Part shown: piece after piece, positions 1 to 8,609 of the stretch
How the letters are laid out: the number at the start of each line of letters is the position of its first letter
How positions within the stretch are numbered: position 1 is the stretch's first letter
From: Frigidibacter sp037095735
GTDB lineage: Bacteria; Pseudomonadota; Alphaproteobacteria; Rhodobacterales; Rhodobacteraceae
Direction of reading: 5' to 3'
Assembly: GCF_037095735.1 (NCBI RefSeq)
Contig: NZ_JBAWKD010000005.1
Span: forward strand, 62,001 to 126,000
Length of the DNA: 64,000 nucleotides
Made by a program: the position numbers and the translations under genes
Notes under the pieces: generated by a model
Seen by the model: only the letters and a program-made list of their open reading frames with translations
Told to the model about the DNA's origin: nothing
Databases searched by the model: none

Positions 1-1456
1 CGTCGAGGCTGGCATTGCCCATCTCGATCGTCAGCCGGCCGCCGCCATCCATCGCATCGCGGGCGTTGATCGCAAGGTTCAGCAGCGCGTTCTCGACCTG
101 CGTCGGGTCGATGAAGGTGTTCCACAGCCCGCCGCCGGTGATGATCTCGACCTCGACCGCCTCGCCCACGGCGCGGCGCAGCAGGTCGTCCATCGCCCGC
201 ACGAACCGGGCGATGTTGACCACCTTCGGCTCCAGCGCCTGCCGCCGCCCGAAGGCCAGAAGCTGCGCCGCCAGCTTCGCCCCGCGCGCGACCCCGGCCA
301 TGGCATTGGTGATCCGCCCCTCGGCCCGGGCATTGCCGGCGATGTCGCGCGCCAGAAGCTGCAGGTTGCCAGAGACGACCTGCAACAGGTTGTTGAAGTC
401 ATGCGCGACACCGCCGGTCAGCTTGCCGATCGTCTCCAGCTTCTGGGCCTGCGCCAGCGCGAGCTCGGCCTGATGGCGCGCCTCGATCTCGGACACGACG
501 CGGCTTTCCAGCGTCTCGTTCAGCGCCCGCAGCTGCGCCTCGGCCGCCTGGCGCTGCGCGACCTCGGCTTCAAGGCTGCGCGCATGTTCGAGGATCAGCT
601 GCTCGGCCTCGCGCTGCTCGGTGATGTCGGTGTGGACGCCGATCCACTCCACCAGCGCGCCCGACGCGTCGATCACCGGCAGCGCCCGGATCGAGCAGTT
701 GCGCCAGGCGCCGTCATGGCGGCGGACGCGGTGCTCGAACAGGAAGGTCGACCGCGCGGCGACCGCCCGCTGCCAGGCCTCGACCGTCGGCGCGGCATCG
801 TCGGGATGCACCGCCCGCGCCCAGCCATAGCCCTGGTATTCCTCAAGGCTCTGACCGGTCAGCGCGGCCCATCCGGGCTGCTCGCCGCTCATCCGCCCCT
901 CGGCGTCGTTGGTCCAGAGCACGCCGTTCACCGCGTCGATCGCCAGCCGGAACCGCTGGTTGCTGCGCTGCACCGCACGCTCTGCCGCGACCTTGGCGGT
1001 GGTCTCGAGCACGGTGCAGAGCACCCCGCCGACGCTGCCGTCACCCAGGTGGATCGGGGTGTAGAAGAGGTCGAAGGTGACTTCCTCGGGCGCGCCGTAG
1101 CGGTTCAGGGTCATCGCCTGGTCCTGGTAGAACAGCGCCCGGCCCTGGAAGCCCTCTTCAAGGATGCGCCGGTTCCAGTCCCAGATCTCTGGCCAGATGC
1201 CCGGAACGGTGCCGCCCAGTGCGCGGGGGTGATAGGCGCCGGCGATAGAGACATAGCCGTCGTTGTAGACCATCACATGGTCCGCGCCCCACATCAGCAC
1301 CTTGGGAATGGGCGAGTTGACCATCGTGTCGACGGTCGAGCGCAGCTGCGCGCTCCAGCCCACGATCGGCCCGAGCGAGGTCGCGGCCCAGTCGAAGCCG
1401 CGGACCATCCGGGCCATCTGAGAGTCGCCGATCGGCCAGTCGATCCCGTCCGTCAT
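1..1456 (-). CDS. PAS-containing sensor histidine kinase (3' end outside window)
   Basis: Sensor kinase that would autophosphorylate a histidine and pass phosphate to a receiver. From the ATG at 1456 the frame stays open for 485 codons to the left edge, so the C-terminus is missing. Residues about 1-150 form a PAS-like module with the core MWGADHVMVYNDGY. A second PAS with PAC ends in GVHTDITEQR. A charged coiled-coil linker follows, then the H-box GGVAHDFNNLL (phospho-acceptor His) and the N-box LLNLAINARDAM. The kinase core with a DFNN H-box is typical of hybrid kinases that end in a receiver, but that part lies off the window. No transmembrane segment is visible, so it is probably cytosolic. 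The signal sensed is unknown. It lies 211 bp downstream of another PAS kinase on the same strand. Confidence 0.85.
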   Translation of the reverse strand, partial: MTDGIDWPIGDSQMARMVRGFDWAATSLGPIVGWSAQLRSTVDTMVNSPIPKVLMWGADHVMVYNDGYVSIAGAYHPRALGGTVPGIWPEIWDWNRRILEEGFQGRALFYQDQAMTLNRYGAPEEVTFDLFYTPIHLGDGSVGGVLCTVLETTAKVAAERAVQRSNQRFRLAIDAVNGVLWTNDAEGRMSGEQPGWAALTGQSLEEYQGYGWARAVHPDDAAPTVEAWQRAVAARSTFLFEHRVRRHDGAWRNCSIRALPVIDASGALVEWIGVHTDITEQREAEQLILEHARSLEAEVAQRQAAEAQLRALNETLESRVVSEIEARHQAELALAQAQKLETIGKLTGGVAHDFNNLLQVVSGNLQLLARDIAGNARAEGRITNAMAGVARGAKLAAQLLAFGRRQALEPKVVNIARFVRAMDDLLRRAVGEAVEVEIITGGGLWNTFIDPTQVENALLNLAINARDAMDGGGRLTIEMGNASLD

Positions 1457-1667
1457 GCCCGCCACCGCCCTGCCGGCGGCACATCGCCGTGCCCGCGTTC
1501 CAAGATCCGTCCTGCCCCCCCGTCGTGCCTTCGCTGGTCGTGGCCTTCGCCATCATGCCCCGCGCCCGAACGCGGGACCGGCAGTCAGGTTCCCCCGAAA
1601 TACATCATTTCTCAAGGCCCGGGGGTCAGGGCCCCGGCCACGTCGCACTTCGCGGCGGGCGGTCAGG

Positions 1668-4316
1668 TCACGCCAGACCCGCGACCGGGCCGAGGAAGGC
1701 GGTGGCCACCTCGTCCAGCCGCACGCGGCTTTTGATCAGGTTGCGCCGGACGCGGCGGTCGGTCGGGGCCTCGCTCGCGCTCAGGCCGTAGATCGGCACG
1801 TTCGGTTGCAGCCGCTCGATCGCGTCCAGCAGTTCGCCCGCCCCGCTGCGGATGCCGTCCCAATCGATGATCACCAGGTCGAAATGGCTCTGGCGCGCAT
1901 ACCAGGCGGCCTCGGCCAGCGTCACCGCCTGCGTGGTCACGGCCCGGCCGGCGAAGGCAGAGCGGAACACCTCGGCGAAGTCGCGGTCATATTCGACGTG
2001 CAGGATCGCGGGCCGGCGCTTGCCGTCGCCGATGCGCTCGATCTCGGGCTCGCTCACCGCCGAGGGCGCGACCTCTGGCAGGATCACCCAGAACTCGCAG
2101 CCGCCGCCGACAAGGTTGTCGAAGCCGATCTCGCCGCCCATCCGCTCGACGATCTGGCGCGAGATGTTCAGCCCCAGGCCGGTCCCGCCCTTCTCGCGCG
2201 TGGCCGAGCTGTCGGCCTGGCTGAAGGGGGTGAAGATCCGTTCGCGGAACTCGTCGGGCACGCCCGGACCGGCGTCGATCACGCCAAGCCGGACACGCCC
2301 ATCCCGCATCGCCGCCGCGATGCGGACGGTGCTGCCGTTCGGCGAGAATTTCGCGGCGTTCGACATCAGGTTCGACATGACCTGCTGGAAGCGGTCTGTA
2401 TCGACCCGGATCCAGGCCTCTCGCGAGGGCAGCGACAGCTCGAAAGTGACGCCGTGCTCCTGCCCATAGGGCTGGTTGATCGCCACTGCCTGTTCCAGCA
2501 GAGTGCTGATCTGCGTCTCGACGGGGCGGAACCGCGCCTGACCCGACGAGATTTTCTCCATGTCGAGGATGTCGTTGACCAGCATCGTCAGCCGGTCGCA
2601 GTTCTTCAGCGCGATGCCCAGCAGCCGTTCCGCCCGTTGTTCCAGACCGCTCGCCATCGTGCCCAGCACCAGCGACAACGCGCCCTTGATCGAGGTCAGC
2701 GGCGTGCGCAGTTCATGGCTGACGGTGGCGACGAAGTTCGACTTCATCTGCTCCATCTGCCGCCGCTCGGTGATGTCCTGCACCTGCACGATGAACTCGA
2801 CCGCCTCGGTGCGGGCCGAGCGTTGCTGCGAGATGTGCAGAAGCGCCCAGGCCTCGGTGCCGTCCTTGCGGATCACCCGGCGTTCCAGCTGCAGCAGCTT
2901 GATGTCGCCCGAGCGCATCGCGGCGCGATCGCGTTCCGAGATGACGCGGCGGTTCGGCGGGATCATCTGCGACAGGCGCATGCTCAGCAGCTCTTCCGCG
3001 CCGTAGCCGGTGAAGCGGCAGAGCGCGCCGTTGACATGCAGCAGCCGGCAGTCCTCATCCAGCAGCGCCATGCCCATCGGGGCAAGATCGATGGTGGTGC
3101 GGAACTGCTCTTCGTTGGCCTCGAGCGCCTCCTGCGCCGAACGGTACACGGTCTGCGCCCCGTCGGTGTCCTCGCCCCGCTCGCGCATGCGGTCGGTGAT
3201 GTCGGTGGCGAACTTCACCACCTTGAAGGGCTTGCCGTAGGGGTCGAAGATCGGGTTGTAGCTGGCCTGGATCCAGACCTCGCGCCCGCCCTTGCCGATC
3301 CGGCGATACTCCGCCGCCTGGAACTCGCCGGCCGAGAGGGTGCGCCAGAACTCGGCGTATTCGGCGGTGCCCGCCTCGCCGGGGGCCACGAACATGCGGT
3401 GGTGCTGGCCTTGGATCTCGGCCAGCTGATACCCGAAGGTGGCCAGGAAATTGTCATTCGCGGTCAGCACTGTGCCGTCCAGCGCGAACTCGATCACCGC
3501 CTGCGCCTTCGACAGCGCGCTCAACTGGCTCTTGTAGTCGACAGAGCGCAACTTGGCCTCGGTCACGTCGGTCGCATATTTGACGATCTTGACCACGTTG
3601 CCGCGACTGTCGAAGACCGGGCTGTAGCTGGCCTGGAACCAGACGCGCCGACCGTCCTTGCCCTGGCGGTTGAACTCGCCGCTGTCGAAGCGGCCGTCGC
3701 GCAGGTTCTGCCAGAAGTTGGCGTAGACCGCGCTCGCTGCCTCGGCCTCATCGACGAACATCCGGTGGTGGCGGCCGCGGATCTCTTCAAGACCGTAGCC
3801 GGTCGCGCGCAGGAAGTTGTCGTTGGCGGCCAGGATATGGCCCTGGAGATCGAATTCGATGATCGCGTGCGATTGCGAGATCGCGGCAAGCTGCCCGGCG
3901 TGGTCGGCCGCTGCCAGATGCTGTGCGGTCACATCGAAGGCGAATTTCGCGACCCGCTCGGGGCGCCCGTCAGCACCGGGGATCGGGATGTAGCTGGCCT
4001 CGAGCCAGACCGGCCGGCCGCCCTTGCCAAGCCGCATGAAGGCACCCTTCTGCGCCTCGCCACGCCCCAGCGCCTCCCAGAACGCGCGATAGGCGGCCGA
4101 GCGGCCATGCGCCTCTTCGACGAACATCCGGTGATGACGGCCCCGGATCTCGGGCAGTTCGTAGCCGGTCACCCGCAGGAAGTTCTCGTTGGCCGTCACG
4201 ATCGTGCCGTCGAGGTCGAACCAGATCACCGATTGTGCACGGTCGATCGCGGCCATCAGCTGGCCAAGATCGACAACATCGTCTCGGCCGCCACCGGCCA
4301 CGGGTTCGATATACAT
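1668..4316 (-). CDS. Hybrid sensor histidine kinase with triplicated PAS units and a C-terminal receiver
   Basis: An 882-residue soluble hybrid kinase. Three consecutive PAS-PAC units of about 120 residues (roughly 22-140, 145-265, 265-385) are clear internal duplications. Each carries the same signature, GRHHRMFV, GRHHRMFV and GQHHRMFV, of the type seen in PAS chemoreceptors. A fourth, different PAS lies near 400-520. The dimerisation and phosphoacceptor site is FVATVSHELRTPL, followed by an ATPase domain with GGTGLGLNISRQIVERMGG. A receiver domain (about 770-880) keeps the phosphorylatable Asp in VIIDWD, a Ser in GLSAS and a Lys in LIKSR, but its acidic pocket reads HVEYD instead of HVEDD. 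The start ATG follows a purine-rich GAGAGGCAGAG. There are no membrane segments. No cognate response regulator lies beside it. Ligand unknown. Confidence 0.9.
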   Translation of the reverse strand: MYIEPVAGGGRDDVVDLGQLMAAIDRAQSVIWFDLDGTIVTANENFLRVTGYELPEIRGRHHRMFVEEAHGRSAAYRAFWEALGRGEAQKGAFMRLGKGGRPVWLEASYIPIPGADGRPERVAKFAFDVTAQHLAAADHAGQLAAISQSHAIIEFDLQGHILAANDNFLRATGYGLEEIRGRHHRMFVDEAEAASAVYANFWQNLRDGRFDSGEFNRQGKDGRRVWFQASYSPVFDSRGNVVKIVKYATDVTEAKLRSVDYKSQLSALSKAQAVIEFALDGTVLTANDNFLATFGYQLAEIQGQHHRMFVAPGEAGTAEYAEFWRTLSAGEFQAAEYRRIGKGGREVWIQASYNPIFDPYGKPFKVVKFATDITDRMRERGEDTDGAQTVYRSAQEALEANEEQFRTTIDLAPMGMALLDEDCRLLHVNGALCRFTGYGAEELLSMRLSQMIPPNRRVISERDRAAMRSGDIKLLQLERRVIRKDGTEAWALLHISQQRSARTEAVEFIVQVQDITERRQMEQMKSNFVATVSHELRTPLTSIKGALSLVLGTMASGLEQRAERLLGIALKNCDRLTMLVNDILDMEKISSGQARFRPVETQISTLLEQAVAINQPYGQEHGVTFELSLPSREAWIRVDTDRFQQVMSNLMSNAAKFSPNGSTVRIAAAMRDGRVRLGVIDAGPGVPDEFRERIFTPFSQADSSATREKGGTGLGLNISRQIVERMGGEIGFDNLVGGGCEFWVILPEVAPSAVSEPEIERIGDGKRRPAILHVEYDRDFAEVFRSAFAGRAVTTQAVTLAEAAWYARQSHFDLVIIDWDGIRSGAGELLDAIERLQPNVPIYGLSASEAPTDRRVRRNLIKSRVRLDEVATAFLGPVAGLA

Positions 4317-4551
4317 CTCTGCCTCTCGTCTCCGCCTGCGGCCCGATCTCGCGGTGCCCAGTCCGGCTTTCGTCGCGGGCGGTCAGCAAGTGTCTGATGA
4401 CGCTCCGTTTCGGAGACCTAGTTAGCAGTTGCGGCGAAGATGCGACCGCGGTTGGACATATTCGCGTACGAATGAAATCGCTGGTTGTGCACAGCAGTGC
4501 GCGCGACCGCCCCGGAGGAAGTCTGCGCCGGAACTCTCGTGGAATTGCGGA

Positions 4552-5541
4552 TCAGGCCTCGGCCGCGAAGGCCGCCGCGATCTGGCCCCGATCGGCCCCG
4601 CGACGCAGCAGCAGCAGCAGCAGCAGCCGCGCCTTGACCGGGTCGAGCAGCCCCGCCGGGACCAGCCCGCGGCCGATCAGGTCGATCTCGGAGCCGGGAT
4701 AGCCATAGGTCGAGGTCAGCACCGCGCCGCCGCCCGAACGGCTGGTCAGGATCACCGGCACCCGCGCGACGGCATCGGCCAGCGCGGCGACCGCATCCGG
4801 CGCGGCATGGCCGCCGCCGACCCCGGCCAGCACCAGCCCGTCGAAGCCCGCGTCGAGCGCGGCGCGGATCAGCTCGCCCCGGTCGCCCATGCCGATGGTC
4901 AGCAGCGCGACCTTCGGCGCCGGATCGACCGCCGCCGCGGGCAGCGGCAGAGCGCTGCGGTCCGGGCGCAGCGGCAGCACCGCCCGTCCCTCGTTCAGCC
5001 AGCCCACCGGCCCGAGCGAGGGCGAGACGAAGGCCGCGGTCGAGGTCGTGTGCCGCTTCTGCACGAAGCGCGCGGCGTGGATCTCGTCGTTCATGACCAC
5101 CAGCACGCCCATCCCGCGCGCCGCGGGGCTGGCCGCGACGGTGACCGCCGCCAGCAGGTTCGCCGGCCCCTCGGCCCCGGCCATCGACGGGTTGCGCATC
5201 GCCCCCGTCACCACGACCGGCAGGCCCGGCGCCAGCAGGCGGTCGAGGACGAAGGCCGTCTCTTCGATCGTGTCGGTGCCCTGTGTGACGACGACGCCGG
5301 TCAGGCCCGGGCCGCGCTCGGCGATCAGGCCGGCCAGCGCCTCGATGTCGTCCAGCGTCAGATGCGCGCTGGGCAGCAGGCGCCAGCTCATCGCCTCGAC
5401 CTCGGCCACGGCGGACAGGCCCGGCACCGCGGCGACCAGCGCCTCGGCCGACAACTTGGGCACCACGCCCGGTGCCGCGCCGGGCGCCATCGCGATCGTG
5501 CCGCCCAGACCGATCACCAGCACCTTCGCCCGTTCCGTCAT
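4552..5541 (-). CDS. L-asparaginase/glutaminase family protein
   Basis: Hydrolyses L-asparagine to aspartate and ammonia if it follows its family. The 329-residue protein opens with VLVIGLGGTIAM, which holds the first catalytic Thr in GGTI. The second signature VVTQGTDTIEETAF carries the Thr-Asp pair, and VVVTGAMRNPSMAGAEGP matches the conserved third block. There is no convincing signal peptide, so it is probably cytoplasmic. The start at 5541 is chosen because the family's first strand begins a few residues later; an in-frame ATG 19 codons upstream adds only low-complexity sequence. Near the C-terminus seven consecutive CTG codons (CAG repeats at 4606-4626 on the plus strand) encode seven leucines. 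It stands alone and is divergent from the oxidoreductase gene. Confidence 0.85.
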   Translation of the reverse strand: MTERAKVLVIGLGGTIAMAPGAAPGVVPKLSAEALVAAVPGLSAVAEVEAMSWRLLPSAHLTLDDIEALAGLIAERGPGLTGVVVTQGTDTIEETAFVLDRLLAPGLPVVVTGAMRNPSMAGAEGPANLLAAVTVAASPAARGMGVLVVMNDEIHAARFVQKRHTTSTAAFVSPSLGPVGWLNEGRAVLPLRPDRSALPLPAAAVDPAPKVALLTIGMGDRGELIRAALDAGFDGLVLAGVGGGHAAPDAVAALADAVARVPVILTSRSGGGAVLTSTYGYPGSEIDLIGRGLVPAGLLDPVKARLLLLLLLRRGADRGQIAAAFAAEA

Positions 5542-5693
5542 CGCCGCTCTCCCATGTCCTGCGTCGCGGTTCCTACCCGCAGCCGCGCCACCGCGCAACG
5601 CTTCGGGCGGGACGCGACGTAGGGCTGGCCTGCGGCCGCGACGCGGGCCTAGCGTTCGCCACGCCCCAAGCCCCGAAGCCCGAGGAGCCGCCG

Positions 5694-6725
5694 ATGCCCC
5701 GTTCCGTCCCCACCCCCAGCCTGCCGCCGCAGAACCGGCAGGTGCTGCTGGTCAATCGCCCCACCGGCATCGCCGCGCCCGAGGATTTCCGCATCGAAAG
5801 CGCGCCGGTGCCGGAACCGGCAGAAGGGCAGATCCTCGTGCGCAATCTCTACCTCTCGGTCGATCCGGCGCAGCGCGGCTGGGCGGCGGACGTGGCGAAC
5901 TATTCCGGGCCGGTGCCGCTCGGCACGCCGATGCGGGCGCTGGCGGTGGCGGTGGTGCTGGCCTCGCGCAGTCCCGAACTGGCCAAGGGCGAGATCGTCT
6001 ATGGCTTCTTCGGCTGGCAGGACTATGCCGCGGTGCCGCCGTCCGCCGTGCTGCACCGCTGCCGCGAGGACCTGCCGCTGGAAGCCTTCGGCAGCCTCCT
6101 GGGCATCAACGGCATCACCGCCTGGGTGGCGCTGACCGCGCTCGGCCGCCCGCAGGCGGGCGAGACGCTGCTGGTTTCGACCGCGGCGGGCTCGGTCGGC
6201 GGCTTCGTGGGACAGATCGGCAAGGCGATGGGCTGCCGCACCATCGGGCTGACCAGCAGCCCGGCCAAGATCGAGGCCTGCCTGACCGAGTTCGGCTATG
6301 ACCACGCGCTCGACTACCGCGCGCCGGACCTCGCCGGGCGGCTGCAGGCCGCGGCCCCCGACGGCATCGACATCTATTACGACAACACCGGGGGCAGCAT
6401 CCTCGACACCGCCCTGCGGCAGATGCGGGTCGCGGGGCGGATCGTGCAATGCGGCACCGCCTCTGTCGCCAGCTGGGCGCCGCCGCCGACCGGCCCGCGC
6501 AACGAACGCGAGATCCTGACACGGCGCCTGATCTGGTCGGGCTTCGTCGTCTTCGACCACATGGCCCGCTGGGCCGAGGCCGCGGCGGCGCTGACCGGGA
6601 TGGCCCATGCCGGCACGATCCGCTGGAAGACCGACCTGCAGGAGGGGATCGAGGCGGCGCCGGGGGCGCTGGCCCGGCTCTACGCCGGGCAGAACGAGGG
6701 CAAGTCGCTGATCCGGCTGGCCTGA
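5694..6725 (+). CDS. NADP-dependent oxidoreductase, MDR superfamily (leukotriene B4 dehydrogenase/CurA-like)
   Basis: A 343-residue zinc-free medium-chain reductase. It should reduce the C=C bond of alpha,beta-unsaturated carbonyls with NADPH; the physiological substrate is unknown. The N-terminus has the subfamily pattern NRQVLLVNRPTG followed by LYLSVDPAQRGW. The nucleotide fold carries the glycine-rich AAGSVGGFVGQIGKAMGC, and IDIYYDNTGG is the usual block for this subfamily. The cysteines needed for structural zinc are absent, as expected. The start at 5694 has a CGAGGAG ribosome-binding site at normal spacing. A longer in-frame opening from 5472 overlaps the divergent asparaginase and has no family match. 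Transcription ends at the strong hairpin at 6733-6762. Confidence 0.88.
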   Translation: MPRSVPTPSLPPQNRQVLLVNRPTGIAAPEDFRIESAPVPEPAEGQILVRNLYLSVDPAQRGWAADVANYSGPVPLGTPMRALAVAVVLASRSPELAKGEIVYGFFGWQDYAAVPPSAVLHRCREDLPLEAFGSLLGINGITAWVALTALGRPQAGETLLVSTAAGSVGGFVGQIGKAMGCRTIGLTSSPAKIEACLTEFGYDHALDYRAPDLAGRLQAAAPDGIDIYYDNTGGSILDTALRQMRVAGRIVQCGTASVASWAPPPTGPRNEREILTRRLIWSGFVVFDHMARWAEAAAALTGMAHAGTIRWKTDLQEGIEAAPGALARLYAGQNEGKSLIRLA

Positions 6726-6732
6726 AACGGCA

Positions 6733-6762
6733 GACGCCCGGTGCGGCCAGGCACCGGGCGTC
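6733..6762. terminator. Bidirectional hairpin terminator
   Basis: A perfect 11-bp inverted repeat (GACGCCCGGTG and CACCGGGCGTC) encloses an 8-base loop. It lies just past the stop of the plus-strand oxidoreductase and just past the stop of the minus-strand dctM, so it can serve both converging units. There is no long U-tract. Confidence 0.7.
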
Positions 6763-6786
6763 GCGTCGTTCCCAGGGCGTGCGCCG

Positions 6787-8058
6787 TCAGATCAGCGCCA
6801 GCGACAGGAACGGGATGTAGGTGACCATCACTAGCGCCAAGAAAATCGCGAGCAGGAACGGCCAGCCGTCGCGGACGAACTCGACGATCGAGACCCGCGT
6901 CAGGTTGCAGACCAGCAGCAGCACCGTCCCCACCGGCGGCGTCAGCGTGCCGATCGACAGGTTCAGGATCATGATCAGCCCGAAATGCACCGGATCGATG
7001 CCCAGCTGCAGCACCACCGGCTTCAGCAGCGGCACGAGGATGATCATCAGCGCCGTGCCCTCGATGAACATCCCCAGCACCAGCAGCAGCAGGTTGATCG
7101 CCGCAAGGAAGACATAGGGGTTCGTCGTCAGCCCGGTGATGAACTCGGCCATGCCGATCCCGGCCCGCTCCAGCGAGAAGATCCAGGCCAGCGCCGAGGA
7201 GGTCATGATCACCAGCAGTACCGCGGCGGTCTGCCGCGCCGTCTCGGTCAGGGCCGAGGTCACGTCGCGCATCTTCATCTCGCGATAGACGAACAGGCCG
7301 ATGATCAGCGTGACGATGGTGGCGATGGCGCCGGCCTCGGTCGGGGTGAAGATCGCGAAACGGATGCCGCCGACGATCACCACGACAAGGAACAGCGCGG
7401 GCCAGGCGCCCAGCAGCGCGGTACCGGTCTCGGAAGCGGTCGGCCAGCTCTCGCGCGAGGGCTTGTAGCCATGCTTCTTGGCGACCGCCCAGACCGCGAA
7501 CAGCAGCAGCACGCAGCACAGGATGCCCGGCAGGATGCCGGCGGCGAACATCGAGCCGATCGAGACGTCGGCGACCAGGCCATAGACGATCAGCGCGATC
7601 CCCGGCGGGATGATTGGGGTGATCAGCGACGAGCAAGCGGTGATCGCCGCGGCGATCGAGCGTTTGTAGCCCTGCTTCTCCATCTCGGGCACGATCATCC
7701 GGCACATCATCGCCGCGTCGGCGAGGTTCGAGGCCGAGATCCCGCCCATCAGCGTGGACAGCATTACGTTGGTGTGTCCGAGCCCGCCGGTCAGCCGCCC
7801 GACCAGCAGGTCGGCCAGCTTCAGCAGGCGGTTCGCGACGCCGGCCGAGCCCAGCAGCGTGCCCAGCAGCACGAAGAACGGGATCGCCAGCAGCGAGGTG
7901 TTCTCGGCCGGGGACATGAAGCGCTGCACCGCGATGGCCAGCGGCACGTTCGAGAAGAAGACGAAATAGGCGACGATGCCCGCGAACATCGCCAGGTAGA
8001 TGCGCATGTTCAGCATGAACATGGCGAGCATGATCGGGATGATGATGAACCAGCTCAT
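6787..8058 (-). CDS. dctM: TRAP transporter large membrane subunit (DctM family)
   Basis: The transmembrane translocation subunit of a tripartite ATP-independent periplasmic transporter, driven by the sodium or proton gradient. Its 423 residues consist of about twelve hydrophobic segments. The conserved blocks include LAIPFFVLLGTLLGSAGVANRL, GGISASNLADAAMMCRMIVPEM and IIPPGIALIVYG, the usual family landmarks. It is the last gene of a minus-strand unit: GntR regulator, dctP, dctQ, dctM. The dctQ stop is only 9 bp upstream. Position beside a hexonate-catabolism module suggests a sugar acid such as L-galactonate or a hexuronate as substrate. That is inferred from context, not readable from this subunit. 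Confidence 0.93.
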   Translation of the reverse strand: MSWFIIIPIMLAMFMLNMRIYLAMFAGIVAYFVFFSNVPLAIAVQRFMSPAENTSLLAIPFFVLLGTLLGSAGVANRLLKLADLLVGRLTGGLGHTNVMLSTLMGGISASNLADAAMMCRMIVPEMEKQGYKRSIAAAITACSSLITPIIPPGIALIVYGLVADVSIGSMFAAGILPGILCCVLLLFAVWAVAKKHGYKPSRESWPTASETGTALLGAWPALFLVVVIVGGIRFAIFTPTEAGAIATIVTLIIGLFVYREMKMRDVTSALTETARQTAAVLLVIMTSSALAWIFSLERAGIGMAEFITGLTTNPYVFLAAINLLLLVLGMFIEGTALMIILVPLLKPVVLQLGIDPVHFGLIMILNLSIGTLTPPVGTVLLLVCNLTRVSIVEFVRDGWPFLLAIFLALVMVTYIPFLSLALI

Positions 8059-8067
8059 GGTGTTGTC

Positions 8068-8541
8068 TCAGTGTCCGATCTGGTCGTCCGAGACGGGCTC
8101 GGGGGGGAAGAAAAGCTGGTGCAGGGTGACCGCCGCGGTGCCGATGGCGCCGACGACCACCGCGAGGTCGAGCCAGAACCACGAGACGCGCAGGATCTGC
8201 GTGCGCTTGAAGCTGGCGGTCTGCGCCAGTTGCCAGGCCAGCCAGGCCATCAGGATCAGCACCGCGATCGAGGCCAGCGCGACGAGAATGGTCATCACCC
8301 GGCGCGCGGTCGGCGGCAGCGCGATCACCACGAAGTCGATGGTCAGGTGCTGGCGGCGCCATTCGCAGGAGATGGCGCCCAGCATGACGATCCAGATCAT
8401 CAGGATGCCAGAGGCCTCTTCGGTCCACTGGATCGGCGCGCCGACGACATAGCGCATGAAGACGGCGGCGGCGGTGATCGTCACGAGGATCGCGATCATC
8501 ACCCCGCCAAGGGCCGAAGCGAGGCCGGCGATGTATTTCAT
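8068..8541 (-). CDS. dctQ: TRAP transporter small membrane subunit (DctQ family)
   Basis: The four-helix small integral membrane subunit of the TRAP transporter encoded with its neighbours. Its 157 residues show hydrophobic segments near 8-28, 45-62, 85-108 and 128-146. The second segment contains WTEEASGILMIWIVMLGA, a typical DctQ block with an acidic residue and tryptophan at the membrane edge. It sits between dctP (69 bp upstream) and dctM (9 bp downstream) on the same strand, the standard TRAP order. DctQ sequences diverge quickly, so this family call rests on size, topology and position as well as the motif. Confidence 0.9.
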   Translation of the reverse strand: MKYIAGLASALGGVMIAILVTITAAAVFMRYVVGAPIQWTEEASGILMIWIVMLGAISCEWRRQHLTIDFVVIALPPTARRVMTILVALASIAVLILMAWLAWQLAQTASFKRTQILRVSWFWLDLAVVVGAIGTAAVTLHQLFFPPEPVSDDQIGH

Positions 8542-8609
8542 CTGGGACTGTCCTGACAGGAAAGAGCCGCCGCCCGCGGGGGAGCGCGGGGCGGCGGCGG
8601 CGGGAGGGC

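Noticed and set aside
4606..4626. Sequencing slippage in the CAG run breaking the asparaginase gene
   Set aside because: The frame is intact on both sides of the run and the family motifs are complete.
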